A stretch of DNA of 64,000 nucleotides from Pseudarthrobacter sp. NIBRBAC000502770. Its GTDB lineage: Bacteria; Actinomycetota; Actinomycetes; Actinomycetales; Micrococcaceae. Each line of letters begins with the position of its first letter. Within the stretch, counting starts at the first letter, position 1. The notes beneath the pieces were generated by a model, which was not told the origin of the DNA, did no database searches, and saw nothing but the letters and a program-made list of their open reading frames with translations. Where the stretch lies: the NCBI RefSeq assembly GCF_006517815.1, contig NZ_CP041198.1, positions 1,054,001-1,118,000 of the forward strand. The letters run 5' to 3'. Of this stretch, positions 1 to 8,807 are shown in pieces. A program made the translations under genes and the position numbers.

Positions 1-72
1 CAGGAGGCCGGTGCCGGCGAAGCGGCTCCACAGCCGGCGGTCAAGGACGACGACGGCACCAAGGCCGGGTGA
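1..72 (+). CDS. C-terminal tail of an unidentified protein (partial)
   Basis: An open frame runs in from the left edge and stops at TGA (70-72). The 23 visible residues are Ala/Gly/Pro-rich and then acidic (ending DDDGTKAG), which looks like a disordered C-terminus. No domain is visible. In related actinobacteria a lysophospholipid acyltransferase gene is often found upstream of the class II DAHP synthase gene, so that is a possible identity from context only. The 102 bases that follow, up to the next start codon, show no other gene. Confidence 0.5.
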   Translation, partial: QEAGAGEAAPQPAVKDDDGTKAG

Positions 73-174
73 TAGCGGAACCCTTTGGCAGGCCCGGCAG
101 CAGTTGTGACGGGGACAGTGGGCAGCGTGACGGTCCGGTGCCCGCCGCTGCCGCGCTGCCGCTAGTCTTAGAGG

Positions 175-1566
175 GTGACTGAGCTATCTGCAAAACCAGC
201 CTTTTCTCTGTCCAGCACCGCCCAGAGCGGAGCGGCCAACTATCCCGGACTGGACCACTGGCGGGACCTCCCCATCTCCCAGCAACCCAGCTGGCAGGAC
301 CGGGATGTGTTCGAGGCTTCCGTGAAGGAATTGTCGATCCTTCCGCCCTTGGTGTTTGCAGGTGAAGTGGATGTCCTGCGCGAGAGGCTGGCCGCCGCCG
401 CCCAGGGCAAGGCGTTCCTGCTGCAGGGCGGCGACTGCGCGGAGACCTTCGATGCCGCTACGGCGGACAAGATCAGCGCCCGCGTCAAGACCATCCTCCA
501 GATGGCAGTGGTGCTCACCTACGGCGCCGCGATGCCGGTCATCAAGATGGGCCGGATGGCCGGCCAGTTCGCCAAGCCGCGTTCATCCAATGACGAGACC
601 CGCAACGGCGTGACCCTGCCGGCGTACCGCGGGGACATTGTGAACGGCTATGAGTTCACTCCCGAGTCCCGCGGCCATGACGCCTCCCGGATGCTCCGGG
701 CCTACCACACCTCCGCTTCCACGCTGAACCTGATCAGGGCCTTCACCCAGGGCGGCTTCGCGGACCTCCGCTCGGTTCACCAGTGGAACAAGGGTTTCAC
801 CGAAAACCCGGCGCATGCCCGTTACGAATCCCTGGCCCGGGACATTGACCGTGCCATCAAGTTCATGGCCTCCTGCGGTGCGGACTTCGAAGCCCTCAAG
901 CGCGTGGAGTTCTTCGCAAGCCATGAAGCCCTGCTGCTGGACTACGAGCGGGCACTGACCCGCATCGATTCCCGCACAGGCTTCCCCTACGACACCTCCG
1001 CCCACTTCCTGTGGATCGGGGAGCGGACCCGCGGGCTCGAGGACGCCCACGTCGACTTCCTCTCCCGCGTCCGCAACCCGATCGGTGTGAAGCTGGGGCC
1101 CTCCACCACCGGGGACGACGCCCTGCGCCTCATCGACAAACTGGACCCGGAACGCGAACCCGGCCGCCTGACCTTCATCACGCGCATGGGCGCGGGCAAC
1201 ATCCGCGGGAAGCTGCCCGCCGTCGTCGAGAAAGTCACCGCCTCCGGGGCACAGGTCCTGTGGGTCACCGACCCCATGCACGGCAACACGGTCACCTCGC
1301 CCAACGGCTACAAGACGCGCAACTTCGACGACGTCATCGACGAAGTGCGAGGCTTCTTCGAAGTGCACCACGGACTGGGCACGGTACCGGGGGGCCTGCA
1401 TGTGGAGATGACCGGAGACGACGTGGCAGAGTGCCTGGGCGGCGCCGACCCGATCGACCAGGATGCTTTCCTGGACCGTTACGAATCTGTCTGCGATCCA
1501 CGTTTGAACCACATGCAGTCACTCGAGATGGCCTTCCTGGTGGCCGGCGCCCTGGCCAAGCACTAG
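175..1566 (+). CDS. aroG: 3-deoxy-7-phosphoheptulonate synthase, class II (DAHP synthase)
   Basis: Cytosolic first enzyme of the shikimate pathway; it condenses phosphoenolpyruvate and erythrose 4-phosphate. At 463 aa it is almost exactly the length of the M. tuberculosis class II enzyme. Family motifs are visible: QGGDCAETF near residue 85, KMGRMAGQFAKPRS near 125, RVNP-like substrate-binding stretches with KLGPST near 305, and DPMHGNT near 365. The start is GTG, giving an N-terminus MTELSAKP. The gene faces a PASTA kinase on the opposite strand, and a 13-bp perfect hairpin lies between them. Feedback control by aromatic amino acids is usual for this family but cannot be read from the sequence. 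Confidence 0.96.
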   Translation: MTELSAKPAFSLSSTAQSGAANYPGLDHWRDLPISQQPSWQDRDVFEASVKELSILPPLVFAGEVDVLRERLAAAAQGKAFLLQGGDCAETFDAATADKISARVKTILQMAVVLTYGAAMPVIKMGRMAGQFAKPRSSNDETRNGVTLPAYRGDIVNGYEFTPESRGHDASRMLRAYHTSASTLNLIRAFTQGGFADLRSVHQWNKGFTENPAHARYESLARDIDRAIKFMASCGADFEALKRVEFFASHEALLLDYERALTRIDSRTGFPYDTSAHFLWIGERTRGLEDAHVDFLSRVRNPIGVKLGPSTTGDDALRLIDKLDPEREPGRLTFITRMGAGNIRGKLPAVVEKVTASGAQVLWVTDPMHGNTVTSPNGYKTRNFDDVIDEVRGFFEVHHGLGTVPGGLHVEMTGDDVAECLGGADPIDQDAFLDRYESVCDPRLNHMQSLEMAFLVAGALAKH

Positions 1567-1584
1567 GGACGGAGCCCGCGCGTC

Positions 1585-1613
1585 CCGGTGGGCCGGCATG
1601 GCCGGCCCACCGG
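1585..1613. terminator. Hairpin between convergent aroG and kinase gene
   Basis: A perfect 13-bp GC-rich stem (1585-1597 with 1601-1613) with a 3-nt loop sits between the stop codons of two convergent genes. There is no T-run on either side, so it is either a U-less bidirectional terminator or a 3'-end stabiliser. Confidence 0.55.
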
Positions 1614-1614
1614 A

Positions 1615-3693
1615 CTACACCACGGTGATGGTGACCACGGAGCCCTCCGGGACTTCCCGGTTCACCGGCGACTGGTCCCGGACTGTGCCGAAGAAGCCGC
1701 CCAGGATGTTGTTCCGGCGGACTTCGAATCCCAGCTTCTTCAGGGCCTGTTCCGCCTCGGCGGCCTGCTTGCCGATAAAGCTGGGGACCGCCACCATTTT
1801 GGGACCCTTGGAAAGGGTCAGGGTAACGGTTCCGCCCCGGATGAGCGTCCCGTCAGCCGGGGTTTGGCTGACGACGGCGCCCTCCGGAACATTCCGGTCG
1901 AACACCCGGTCCGGTGCCACCTTTGCCGTTAGGCCTGCTGCCTCAATGGCCGCAACGGCATCGTCCCCCTTCTTTCCCACTACCGACGGCACCGGAAGTG
2001 GCTGCGGACCTTTGGAAACGGTGATCCCCACCGGTGTCCCGTGGCGGGCGGGAGTGCCGGCGGCTGGATCCTGGGACAGGACGCTTCCGGCCGCTGCCTG
2101 GTCGTCGAACTTTTCCGTGACCGTCCCCAGCGCCATCCCCGCCCCGTTGAGGGCCATCTTCGCGTCGTCCAGGTTCCCGTGGGTGAGGTCCGGCAGGGGG
2201 AAAAGCTGCGGACCCTTGGACACCAGCAGGGAGACCGGCTGGAACTTCCGTATTTCCGTTCCCGCCGCCGGCTCGCTGCCCACCACGAGTCCCGTGGGCA
2301 CGTCGTCGTCGAAGACGTCGCTCGTGGTGGAGTGGAAGCCCACCGTGTCCAGGAGCTGCTGGGCCTGGGCCACGGTCTTGTTGGCCACCGCGGGAACCGC
2401 GGCGGCTGCACCGGGACCCATGCCGAAAAACCATCCCGCGCCCGTTGCCAGGAGGGCCGCGAGGAAAAGGATCACGACCCACACAAGGCCGCGCCGGCGC
2501 GGATTTCCCTCCCGCAGCGTTCGCACCGGTGTGGCGGCCGCTGCGGCGCGGAGTTTCTCGCTTTCCCGGTCCACTTTCCGTTGTGCCCGCTTGCCCAGCC
2601 GCGGCGGCGGGGGAGACCAGCCGCTGCCGGCCTCGTCGTCGTCGGGCAGCGTAAGTCCCGGACGCTGGTGGTAGGCCACCTGCTCCGTCGGGTTGGCCTC
2701 CGCCTGCTGGTACTGCCGCGGCGGGTAGGCGGGTGCAGCCGGCCGGGAGGGGGGCATCAGGGTTGTCGGGTTGCCGGCGCGGCCAAGGACCTCGGTCTGG
2801 TGCATACCGGCAGCCGCCGCGGCTGCCGGGGGCTGCAGGTCCAGTTCCGCGTCGGTGAGGTTGGTGCGGATGTGGCGCAGTTCCTGGAGCAGCGCATTGC
2901 CGTCCACGGGCCGGTTCTCCGGATCGTTGGCGGTGCACCACTGCACCAGTTCGTCCACCTCGCCGGCCAACCGCGGGACCAGGTCCGACGGCGGTCCCAC
3001 CACGTCGTTGACGTGCTGGTACGCCACCTGGATGGGTACTTCACCCTCGAAGGGCTGCCGCCCGGTCAACATTTCGTACAGCATGATGCCTACGGCATAG
3101 ACATCACTGCGGGCATCCGCCGGCTTGCCCAGGACCAGTTCAGGCGAGATGTACGCCACTGTTCCAATCAAGGCGCCGGTACTGGTTGAGCTGGTGACCG
3201 CACGGGCCAGGCCAAAGTCACCGATCTTGATCCGGCCGTCGTCGGCGATCAGGACGTTTTCCGGTTTAACGTCGCGGTGGATGAAACCGGCCGCGTGGGC
3301 GGCGGCCAGGCCCTCCACCACCGGATCGATCAGGGCCAGCGCCAGGCGGGGTGTCAGGCCGCCCCTCTCCCTGAGGAGGTCCCTGAGGGTATGGCCTTTG
3401 ATGTATTCCATGACCAGGTAGGCGGTATTGCCGTCATTGCCCTGGTCGAGGACTCCCACCACATGCGGGTGGGACAGCCGGGCAGCAGCTTTGGCTTCAC
3501 GGCCCAGCCTGCCCAAAAAGTTTTCGTCGGCAGCGAGGTGGGGATGGAGCACCTTCAGCGCCACCTCACGGTCCAGCCTTTGGTCCACCGCCAGGTAGAC
3601 GGTGGACATCCCGCCACGGGCAAGCCTGGAAGTGACTGCATAGCGGTTGTCCACCAGCGTCCCTACAACTGGGTCTGACACGTGTTCCTGCAC
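1615..3693 (-). CDS. Membrane Ser/Thr protein kinase with four PASTA repeats (PknB/PknL type)
   Basis: Receptor-like kinase expected to sense peptidoglycan or muropeptides outside the cell and phosphorylate division and wall proteins inside. The kinase domain covers roughly residues 18-275. It has a glycine-rich loop at 24-29, catalytic-core Lys47 (VALK), the HRDVKPEN loop at 139-146 and DFG at 159-161. A proline-rich linker follows, then one transmembrane helix near 401-424 and four extracellular PASTA repeats from about 430 to the C-terminus at 692. The GTG start gives MQEHVSDP. The gene occupies the position of mycobacterial pknL (next to aroG and an Rv2175c-like gene); from memory, M. tuberculosis PknL has no PASTA domains, so the locus is conserved but the architecture is closer to PknB or corynebacterial PknL. 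Confidence 0.93.
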   Translation of the reverse strand: MQEHVSDPVVGTLVDNRYAVTSRLARGGMSTVYLAVDQRLDREVALKVLHPHLAADENFLGRLGREAKAAARLSHPHVVGVLDQGNDGNTAYLVMEYIKGHTLRDLLRERGGLTPRLALALIDPVVEGLAAAHAAGFIHRDVKPENVLIADDGRIKIGDFGLARAVTSSTSTGALIGTVAYISPELVLGKPADARSDVYAVGIMLYEMLTGRQPFEGEVPIQVAYQHVNDVVGPPSDLVPRLAGEVDELVQWCTANDPENRPVDGNALLQELRHIRTNLTDAELDLQPPAAAAAAGMHQTEVLGRAGNPTTLMPPSRPAAPAYPPRQYQQAEANPTEQVAYHQRPGLTLPDDDEAGSGWSPPPPRLGKRAQRKVDRESEKLRAAAAATPVRTLREGNPRRRGLVWVVILFLAALLATGAGWFFGMGPGAAAAVPAVANKTVAQAQQLLDTVGFHSTTSDVFDDDVPTGLVVGSEPAAGTEIRKFQPVSLLVSKGPQLFPLPDLTHGNLDDAKMALNGAGMALGTVTEKFDDQAAAGSVLSQDPAAGTPARHGTPVGITVSKGPQPLPVPSVVGKKGDDAVAAIEAAGLTAKVAPDRVFDRNVPEGAVVSQTPADGTLIRGGTVTLTLSKGPKMVAVPSFIGKQAAEAEQALKKLGFEVRRNNILGGFFGTVRDQSPVNREVPEGSVVTITVV

Positions 3694-3735
3694 CTTACGA
3701 TCCTAGTCCCGCAGCAAAACGCGTCCGAAATGAAA

Positions 3736-3767
3736 GCGGGTCCGAACCGGTAACGGTTCGGACCCGC
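3736..3767 (-). terminator. Rho-independent terminator of the LysM hydrolase gene
   Basis: A 13-bp perfect stem (3736-3748 with 3755-3767) with a 6-nt loop lies just past the stop codon of the minus-strand LysM gene. On the minus strand it is followed by TTTCATTT. Confidence 0.8.
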
Positions 3768-3794
3768 AGACTTGCAGCTGTCAGTGGCCGAAGC

Positions 3795-5189
3795 TCAACT
3801 GAAGTTCTTCTGGTGTGCCTTGATGGCCGCGAGGTACGCCTTGGTGTCGTCGTACATGCCGTACTTGCTTACCGAGTACTGGCCCTGGTAGTAACCAGCT
3901 ATGGCGGTGTCCTGGTCTTTGCTGGTGGCCAGCAGCTGCCGGATGATGGCCACGCCGGCCGTGGCATTGTCATACGGGTCCAGAAGGTTCAGCTTCCGTC
4001 CCACCAGGTCAGAGGCCCACTGTCCGGAGCTGGGAATGACCTGCATGGTGCCGATCGCATTGGCCGGCGAGACGGACCGCTGGTTGAAACCGGATTCCTG
4101 GTATGCGAAAGCCAGGGCCAGCGAGGTATCCACCCCCATGCGGCGTGCAGTGTCGGCAACGATGTTCTTCATTTCATCCCGGGAAGGAACGGGAGAAGCG
4201 TTCAGGAGTGCCTTGTTTTCGTTGGCTGAGCTGACAACAGCGGCCGGGTAGCTGAATCCCAGGAAGGAGCTTGGCACCAGGGGTGCGGCAGCCGGCTGGG
4301 GTGCTGCCGCGGGCTGTGCAGCCGGCTGGCTGGCACCCCCGGGAATGACCAGCTTGCTGCCCGGGTAGATGACAGTGGTCATTCCCAGCTTGTTGGCTGC
4401 GAGGAGGTCCGACAGTTTGACGCCGTGCCGGGACGCAATGGCGGAGAGTGTATCGCCCGCCTTGATGGTGTAGGAGCCTGTTGCCGGAGCGGAGGTGTTT
4501 GCCAGCGCAGGTGCCGGCGCGGCCGGGGCTGCCGGTGCCGGGGCTGCGGGGGCAGGAGCGGCGTCGCCGCCGCCCACCTTGACCTTCTGTCCCGGATAGA
4601 TGATGGAGCGCATGGACAGGTTGTTCCAGGCAAAGACGTCCGAAAGGGACACGTTGTGCTTTGCGGCGATGGCCCCCAGGGTATCCCCGGCCTTAACCGT
4701 GTAGGTTGCCCCGCCCGCGGGTGCCGGCGCTGCAGGGGCCGCGGCCGGTGCGGGAGCGGGAGCGGCAGGCTCCGCCGAGCCGGACAGCTTAAGCTTCTGG
4801 CCCGGGTAAATGATGGTGTTGGCCTGCAGGTTGTTCAGCTTCAGGATGTCCCCGGTAGCCAGCCCGAAACGGCCGGCGATCCCGCTGACGGTATCCCCGC
4901 GGACGATCGTGTACTCCGCGGGTGCTGCCGGCTGCGCGGGCTGGAACGCTGCGGGAATGGTGGTGGAGACAACGGCGGCAGGAATGATGGCACCGGCCGC
5001 TTTCGCTTCGGCCTGGGCCTGCATTGCTGCCGCGAGGCTGCTGGGAATGTTCCTCACGGGCTGCTGGGCCGTGGCCGGCTCGGCGAGGGCCAATGATGAC
5101 AGGACGACCGCTGGCAGCGCCGCTGTGGTAGCGGCAATCATGGGCAGACTCGGCTTGGGGGGCTGCTTGCGCGAGCGGGACATCGTCAT
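3795..5189 (-). CDS. Secreted cell-wall hydrolase: three LysM domains and a lytic transglycosylase (SLT) domain
   Basis: Predicted exported peptidoglycan-cleaving enzyme. From the N-terminus it has a basic stretch and hydrophobic signal peptide ending near AEPATAQ, then three LysM modules (each with a YT-GDT...IYPG pattern) separated by Ala/Pro-rich linkers, then a C-terminal lysozyme-like SLT domain with the catalytic-type Glu in AYQESGF and the GTMQVIP motif. The open frame reaches back to a TTG at 5210. I place the start at the ATG at 5189 because an AGAGGA ribosome-binding site lies 9 nt before it; this gives 464 aa. The 249-bp upstream region is unusually AT-rich and should hold the promoter, which is shared divergently with the Rv2175c-like gene. 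Confidence 0.9.
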   Translation of the reverse strand: MTMSRSRKQPPKPSLPMIAATTAALPAVVLSSLALAEPATAQQPVRNIPSSLAAAMQAQAEAKAAGAIIPAAVVSTTIPAAFQPAQPAAPAEYTIVRGDTVSGIAGRFGLATGDILKLNNLQANTIIYPGQKLKLSGSAEPAAPAPAPAAAPAAPAPAGGATYTVKAGDTLGAIAAKHNVSLSDVFAWNNLSMRSIIYPGQKVKVGGGDAAPAPAAPAPAAPAAPAPALANTSAPATGSYTIKAGDTLSAIASRHGVKLSDLLAANKLGMTTVIYPGSKLVIPGGASQPAAQPAAAPQPAAAPLVPSSFLGFSYPAAVVSSANENKALLNASPVPSRDEMKNIVADTARRMGVDTSLALAFAYQESGFNQRSVSPANAIGTMQVIPSSGQWASDLVGRKLNLLDPYDNATAGVAIIRQLLATSKDQDTAIAGYYQGQYSVSKYGMYDDTKAYLAAIKAHQKNFS

Positions 5190-5438
5190 CGGAAAGAATC
5201 CTCTTCTCAACTGCGGGTGCGGACGCGGACGGGGATGCCGCTGTCAATCTTGATACTACTGTGACTTAAGTTAATAGTGTTACAACTGTGATGTGTGTGA
5301 ATCTCTCATGAATTTGCGGATAGCACAAGAAGTTTCAGAATTCGGGTAAAGGCTTCTTTTCGGGAGTGTCCGCAGGCCAGGGGCGCATTCCATTGCCCCG
5401 ACTAGGCGCCGGGGCGGCCGGCGTGGCAACCTTGATCC

Positions 5439-5792
5439 GTGAGTAATGTAGAAAACCTGGTGGGCCAATGGCTGCCGCTGCCCGACGTCGCCCGTTTGCT
5501 GGATGTTTCAGTCACCAAGGTGCACAGCCTGATTGACGAGCGTTCCCTGGCGGCCCTGCGCGTGGGCGAGCGGAAAATCCGGTCGGTGCCCGCGGAGTTC
5601 ATCCAGGACGGCCAGGTGGTGGACAGCTTAAAGGGAACCATCGTGGTGCTGGCCGATGCCGGCTACTCGGATGAAGACCTTATCGTGTGGCTGTTCACCG
5701 AGGACGAATCCCTCCGCGGCCGTCCCATCGACGCCCTGCGGGAAGGCCGCAAGACGGAAATCCGGCGCCGGGCCCAAACCCTGGCCTGGTAA
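5439..5792 (+). CDS. Rv2175c-like winged helix-turn-helix DNA-binding protein
   Basis: A 117-aa cytosolic protein starting at GTG (MSNVENLVGQ). Residues about 10-60 read as an excisionase/MerR-like helix-turn-helix (LPDVARLLDVSVTKVHSLIDE), followed by a basic strand pair. The C-terminal half (DAGYSDEDLIVWLFTEDESL..GRPIDALREG) matches the Rv2175c family as I remember it. In M. tuberculosis Rv2175c is a substrate of the neighbouring kinase PknL, and phosphorylation weakens DNA binding; a kinase gene is also close here. Its regulon is unknown. The 3' end is 9 bp from the convergent polyprenyl synthase gene. Confidence 0.85.
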   Translation: MSNVENLVGQWLPLPDVARLLDVSVTKVHSLIDERSLAALRVGERKIRSVPAEFIQDGQVVDSLKGTIVVLADAGYSDEDLIVWLFTEDESLRGRPIDALREGRKTEIRRRAQTLAW

Positions 5793-5801
5793 CAGCCTCC
5801 T

Positions 5802-6896
5802 TCAGGAGGCTCGGCTGACCGTTGCCTCAGCCAGCCGCCGGAGGGCGGTTTTAGGCAAGTCTTCCAATTCAAGCCCGTCGAGAGCCTCGAAAGCTGCCGC
5901 GCCGAATTCGCTGATGAGGACTTCGGTGGCCTGCAGTGCACCGGAATCCTCGATGATCCGCCGGATTTCCAGGATGTCAGCGTCAGACAAATCGGGGCTG
6001 CCGAGGCTTGCATCAATAAAGGCCGACTCCTCCGGGGACGCCTGGTCCAGGGCCAGTGCCACCAGGACCGTCCGCTTCCCCTCGCGCAGGTCATCGCCCG
6101 CGGGCTTGCCGGTGGTCAACGGATCGCCGAACACACCCAGGACGTCGTCCCGCAGCTGGAATGCCTCGCCCAGCGGCAGGGCAAACGCTGAGTAGCCCCG
6201 GAGCAGATCGTTGGTGGCGCCCGCCAGGGCCCCGCCCAGGGCCAGGGGGTGTTCCGTGGAGTACTTTGCGCTCTTGAACCGGATGATCGACTGTGCCCTT
6301 CCAACGGCACCGGCCCGGTCCCGGACCGGACCAGCCACCTCCTCCAGGATGTCCAGGTACTGGCCCGCCATGACCTCGGCCCGCATGAGGTTGAAGATCA
6401 GCCGCGCCCTGCTTCCGGATGCGGCCCGCTCGCCGATGTCAGTGAACGCCTCCTCACTGAAGGACAGGCAAAGGTCGCCCGCGAGGATGGCAGCCGCCTG
6501 GCCAAACCGTTCGCTGTCCAGGGCCCAGCCCTGCGAGGTGTGCAGCTGGCTGAAACGGCGGTGCACGCTGGGGCCGCCCCGCCGGGTGTCTGAACGGTCG
6601 ATAATGTCGTCGTGGATCAGGGCGGCCGCCTGGAACAGCTCCAGCGCTGCGCCGGCCGTCACCACCTGCCCCGCACCCGCCTCGCCGCCGGCGCCCCGCC
6701 AGCCCCAGTAGCACATGAGGGCGCGGAGGCGCTTCCCGCCGGTCACCAGGTTGGAGATCGAGCCCATGATGGGTTCGATGTCGGGGGAGATGCCGGACAT
6801 CACGGATTGCCGTGCCGTCAGGAAGCCGGTGAGTTCACCGGCCACCCCCGCCACGAAGTCGGCCTGTTCGTTCCTCAGCTGCTCGGCGGCCGTCAC
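5802..6896 (-). CDS. Polyprenyl (geranylgeranyl-type) diphosphate synthase
   Basis: Trans-isoprenyl diphosphate synthase, 364 aa, that extends allylic diphosphates with isopentenyl diphosphate for carotenoid, menaquinone or lipid-carrier synthesis. Visible motifs are GGKRLR near residue 53, the first Asp-rich motif DDIID preceded by small residues (ALIH), and a second motif RDDVLGVFGD, in which the last Asp of DDxxD is Gly, as in many actinobacterial IdsA-type enzymes. Small residues before the first motif favour a product of C20 or longer; this is inference. The GTG start overlaps the stop of the upstream lipoprotein gene as GTGA, so translation is probably coupled. Confidence 0.92.
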   Translation of the reverse strand: MTAAEQLRNEQADFVAGVAGELTGFLTARQSVMSGISPDIEPIMGSISNLVTGGKRLRALMCYWGWRGAGGEAGAGQVVTAGAALELFQAAALIHDDIIDRSDTRRGGPSVHRRFSQLHTSQGWALDSERFGQAAAILAGDLCLSFSEEAFTDIGERAASGSRARLIFNLMRAEVMAGQYLDILEEVAGPVRDRAGAVGRAQSIIRFKSAKYSTEHPLALGGALAGATNDLLRGYSAFALPLGEAFQLRDDVLGVFGDPLTTGKPAGDDLREGKRTVLVALALDQASPEESAFIDASLGSPDLSDADILEIRRIIEDSGALQATEVLISEFGAAAFEALDGLELEDLPKTALRRLAEATVSRAS

Positions 6897-7411
6897 TTGG
6901 CTGACTCAGCTGCCACGTTGGCACCGATGGTGAAGGTGGCCACGCCCGCGGCTTCAACCACGGAGAGGTTGACAGTCTCGTTGTCACCGCGGACGAAATC
7001 CTTGGAGGCCACGCCGCCCACCTTGTCTCCGGGGACGGCCTTGAAGCCCTGGTCTTCCAGAGCCTTGGTGTAGAAGTCGATAACGGCTGCGGTGGGAGCC
7101 GTCACAGTGCCCACAAGTGCCGCCGTTGCTGGAGTGGAAGCCTTGTCAAAGCTGCTGGATACCACCGTCGCCCCCGTCATGAGCGGGAGCAGCTGCTGCG
7201 GGAAGCCCGCCACCACGGCGCCCACGGTGGCGGACGTATTGGGCGACGCCGAGGGGCTGGGTGAAGCCGTAAGGGCGGATTGGGAGGCGGAGACGGACGG
7301 GGACGGCTGGGCTTGTCCGGACAGTGTCTGGCTGCATCCGGCCAGGACCAGCGCCCCAACAGCGGCAAGCGCGGCCAGGCCAGCTGGCTTCAAGTATCCA
7401 ATAGCCGTCAC
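6893..7411 (-). CDS. Putative lipoprotein of unknown function
   Basis: A 172-aa protein. I choose the GTG at 7411 because AGGAGG lies 9 nt upstream; a longer open frame to 7483 has no such site. The N-terminus is a lipoprotein signal with lipobox VLAGC (Cys26), followed by a Ser/Pro/Ala-rich linker to about residue 60 and a compact domain with FYTKALEDQGFKAVPGD and a beta-rich C-terminus. I do not recognise the family. It overlaps the polyprenyl synthase start by 4 nt, so the two are co-translated; a link to membrane lipid handling is possible but unproven. Confidence 0.8.
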   Translation of the reverse strand: MTAIGYLKPAGLAALAAVGALVLAGCSQTLSGQAQPSPSVSASQSALTASPSPSASPNTSATVGAVVAGFPQQLLPLMTGATVVSSSFDKASTPATAALVGTVTAPTAAVIDFYTKALEDQGFKAVPGDKVGGVASKDFVRGDNETVNLSVVEAAGVATFTIGANVAAESAK

Positions 7412-7520
7412 GAAGACTTTCCTCCTGGTGTTGTTGGCGGAACCAGCCTCCAGTTTAGCCAGCATGCAATGCGCTCCCGACAAACCGGTCCCGCCCTGAC
7501 AAACGGATAGGATTGCAGCC

Positions 7521-8768
7521 GTGGGGCCAGCAGGTATGAACCAGGTATCCGCCGAGCGCCTTCAGGGCCGCCGGCGTACCTGCATCATGCACGTCGACAT
7601 GGATGCCTTCTTCGTTTCGGTGGAGCTGCGGACGCGGCCCGAACTGCGTGGCAAGCCGGTGATCGTCGGCTTCCCTGGTGAGCGTTCAGTAGTCCTCTCC
7701 GGCTCCTACGAGGCCCGGGACTTCGGCGTTAAATCTGCGATGCCCATGGCTGTGGCGCTGCGGATGTGCCCTCAGGCCGTGGTGATCGAGCCGCGGCACA
7801 AGCTCTATTACGAAGTCTCCGGGCAGCTGATGGCCATCTTTGAATCCATCACCGGATTAGTCGAGCCGCTCAGCGTTGACGAGGCCTTCCTTGACGTCAC
7901 AGGTGCGCTCCGCAGGCTGGGACCGCCCCGCGGCATCGGGGAGCTGATCCGACGCCGGGTGGCAGCCGAGCTCGGCATCACCGCCTCGGTGGGCATTGCG
8001 GAGACCAAGTTCGTGGCCAAGATCGCGTCCACCCGGTGCAAGCCGGACGGGTTGCTGCTCATCGGCCCTGACCAGACGGTGCCGTACCTGCACAGCCTGC
8101 CCGTGGGTGCCCTCTGGGGGGTGGGCGCCAAGACCAAGGAGGTGCTGGCGAAGATGGGAATCAGTACCGTGGCTGACGTTGCCGCAACTCCAGTGTCATC
8201 GTTGAAGAAGGTCCTCGGCGCAACGGGGGAGCACGTCCACCAGCTCGCCTGGGGCATCGATCCCCGACGGGTGACGCCGGTGCGGCTTGAAAAGAGCATC
8301 GGCGCGGAAGAGACCTTTGCCACAGATACCGACGACGATGCCCTCCTTCGACGGGAGCTGCTCCGCCTTTCCCACCGCACCGCCGGCCGCCTGCGGAGTT
8401 CCGGAATGGTGGCGCGCACTTTGGCCCTGAAACTGCGCTTCGCCGATTTCTCCACCATCACCCGCAGCCGGACGGTCCAGACCCCGGTGGACAGCGCCCA
8501 GCTGCTCTACGCCGTGGCACTCCAGCTCCTCGAGTCCGTCGGAACCAGGGCCATGGCCGTGCGGCTGGTGGGAGTCAGGGCTGAACAGCTTGAGGAAGCA
8601 GCGCGGACCTCGCTTCAGCTGAGCATCGACCGCAGGGATGACAACTGGCGCGTGGCCGAGCAGGTACTCGACCAAGTGGCGCTTAAATTCGGCGACAAAT
8701 CGGTCCTTCCCGCCCGTCTGATGGAGCCCGGAAACCGGCCGGACGGCAGTACCGAACGGCCCGCCTGA
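7521..8768 (+). CDS. dinB: DNA polymerase IV (Y-family translesion polymerase)
   Basis: Error-prone Y-family polymerase of 415 aa acting in lesion bypass. Signature motifs are HVDMDAFFVSVE near residue 28, containing the first metal-binding Asp residues, and SVDEAFLDVTG near residue 120 with the second Asp-Glu pair. The helix-hairpin-helix thumb (LPVGALWGVGAKTKEVLAKMGI) and little-finger domain follow. The start is GTG. The gene is divergent from the lipoprotein gene, with 109 bp between. No LexA-type SOS box was obvious to me in that gap. Confidence 0.95.
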   Translation: MGPAGMNQVSAERLQGRRRTCIMHVDMDAFFVSVELRTRPELRGKPVIVGFPGERSVVLSGSYEARDFGVKSAMPMAVALRMCPQAVVIEPRHKLYYEVSGQLMAIFESITGLVEPLSVDEAFLDVTGALRRLGPPRGIGELIRRRVAAELGITASVGIAETKFVAKIASTRCKPDGLLLIGPDQTVPYLHSLPVGALWGVGAKTKEVLAKMGISTVADVAATPVSSLKKVLGATGEHVHQLAWGIDPRRVTPVRLEKSIGAEETFATDTDDDALLRRELLRLSHRTAGRLRSSGMVARTLALKLRFADFSTITRSRTVQTPVDSAQLLYAVALQLLESVGTRAMAVRLVGVRAEQLEEAARTSLQLSIDRRDDNWRVAEQVLDQVALKFGDKSVLPARLMEPGNRPDGSTERPA

Positions 8769-8807
8769 CGGGGTCCGCCGAAGTCATTGCCGTCTTTCAG
8801 ATCAGCC

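Noticed and set aside
5190..5438. Possible c-di-AMP (ydaO) riboswitch before the LysM/SLT hydrolase gene
   Set aside because: Such genes often carry one in actinobacteria, but I could not find the conserved core pattern, and the region is short and AT-rich in the promoter part.
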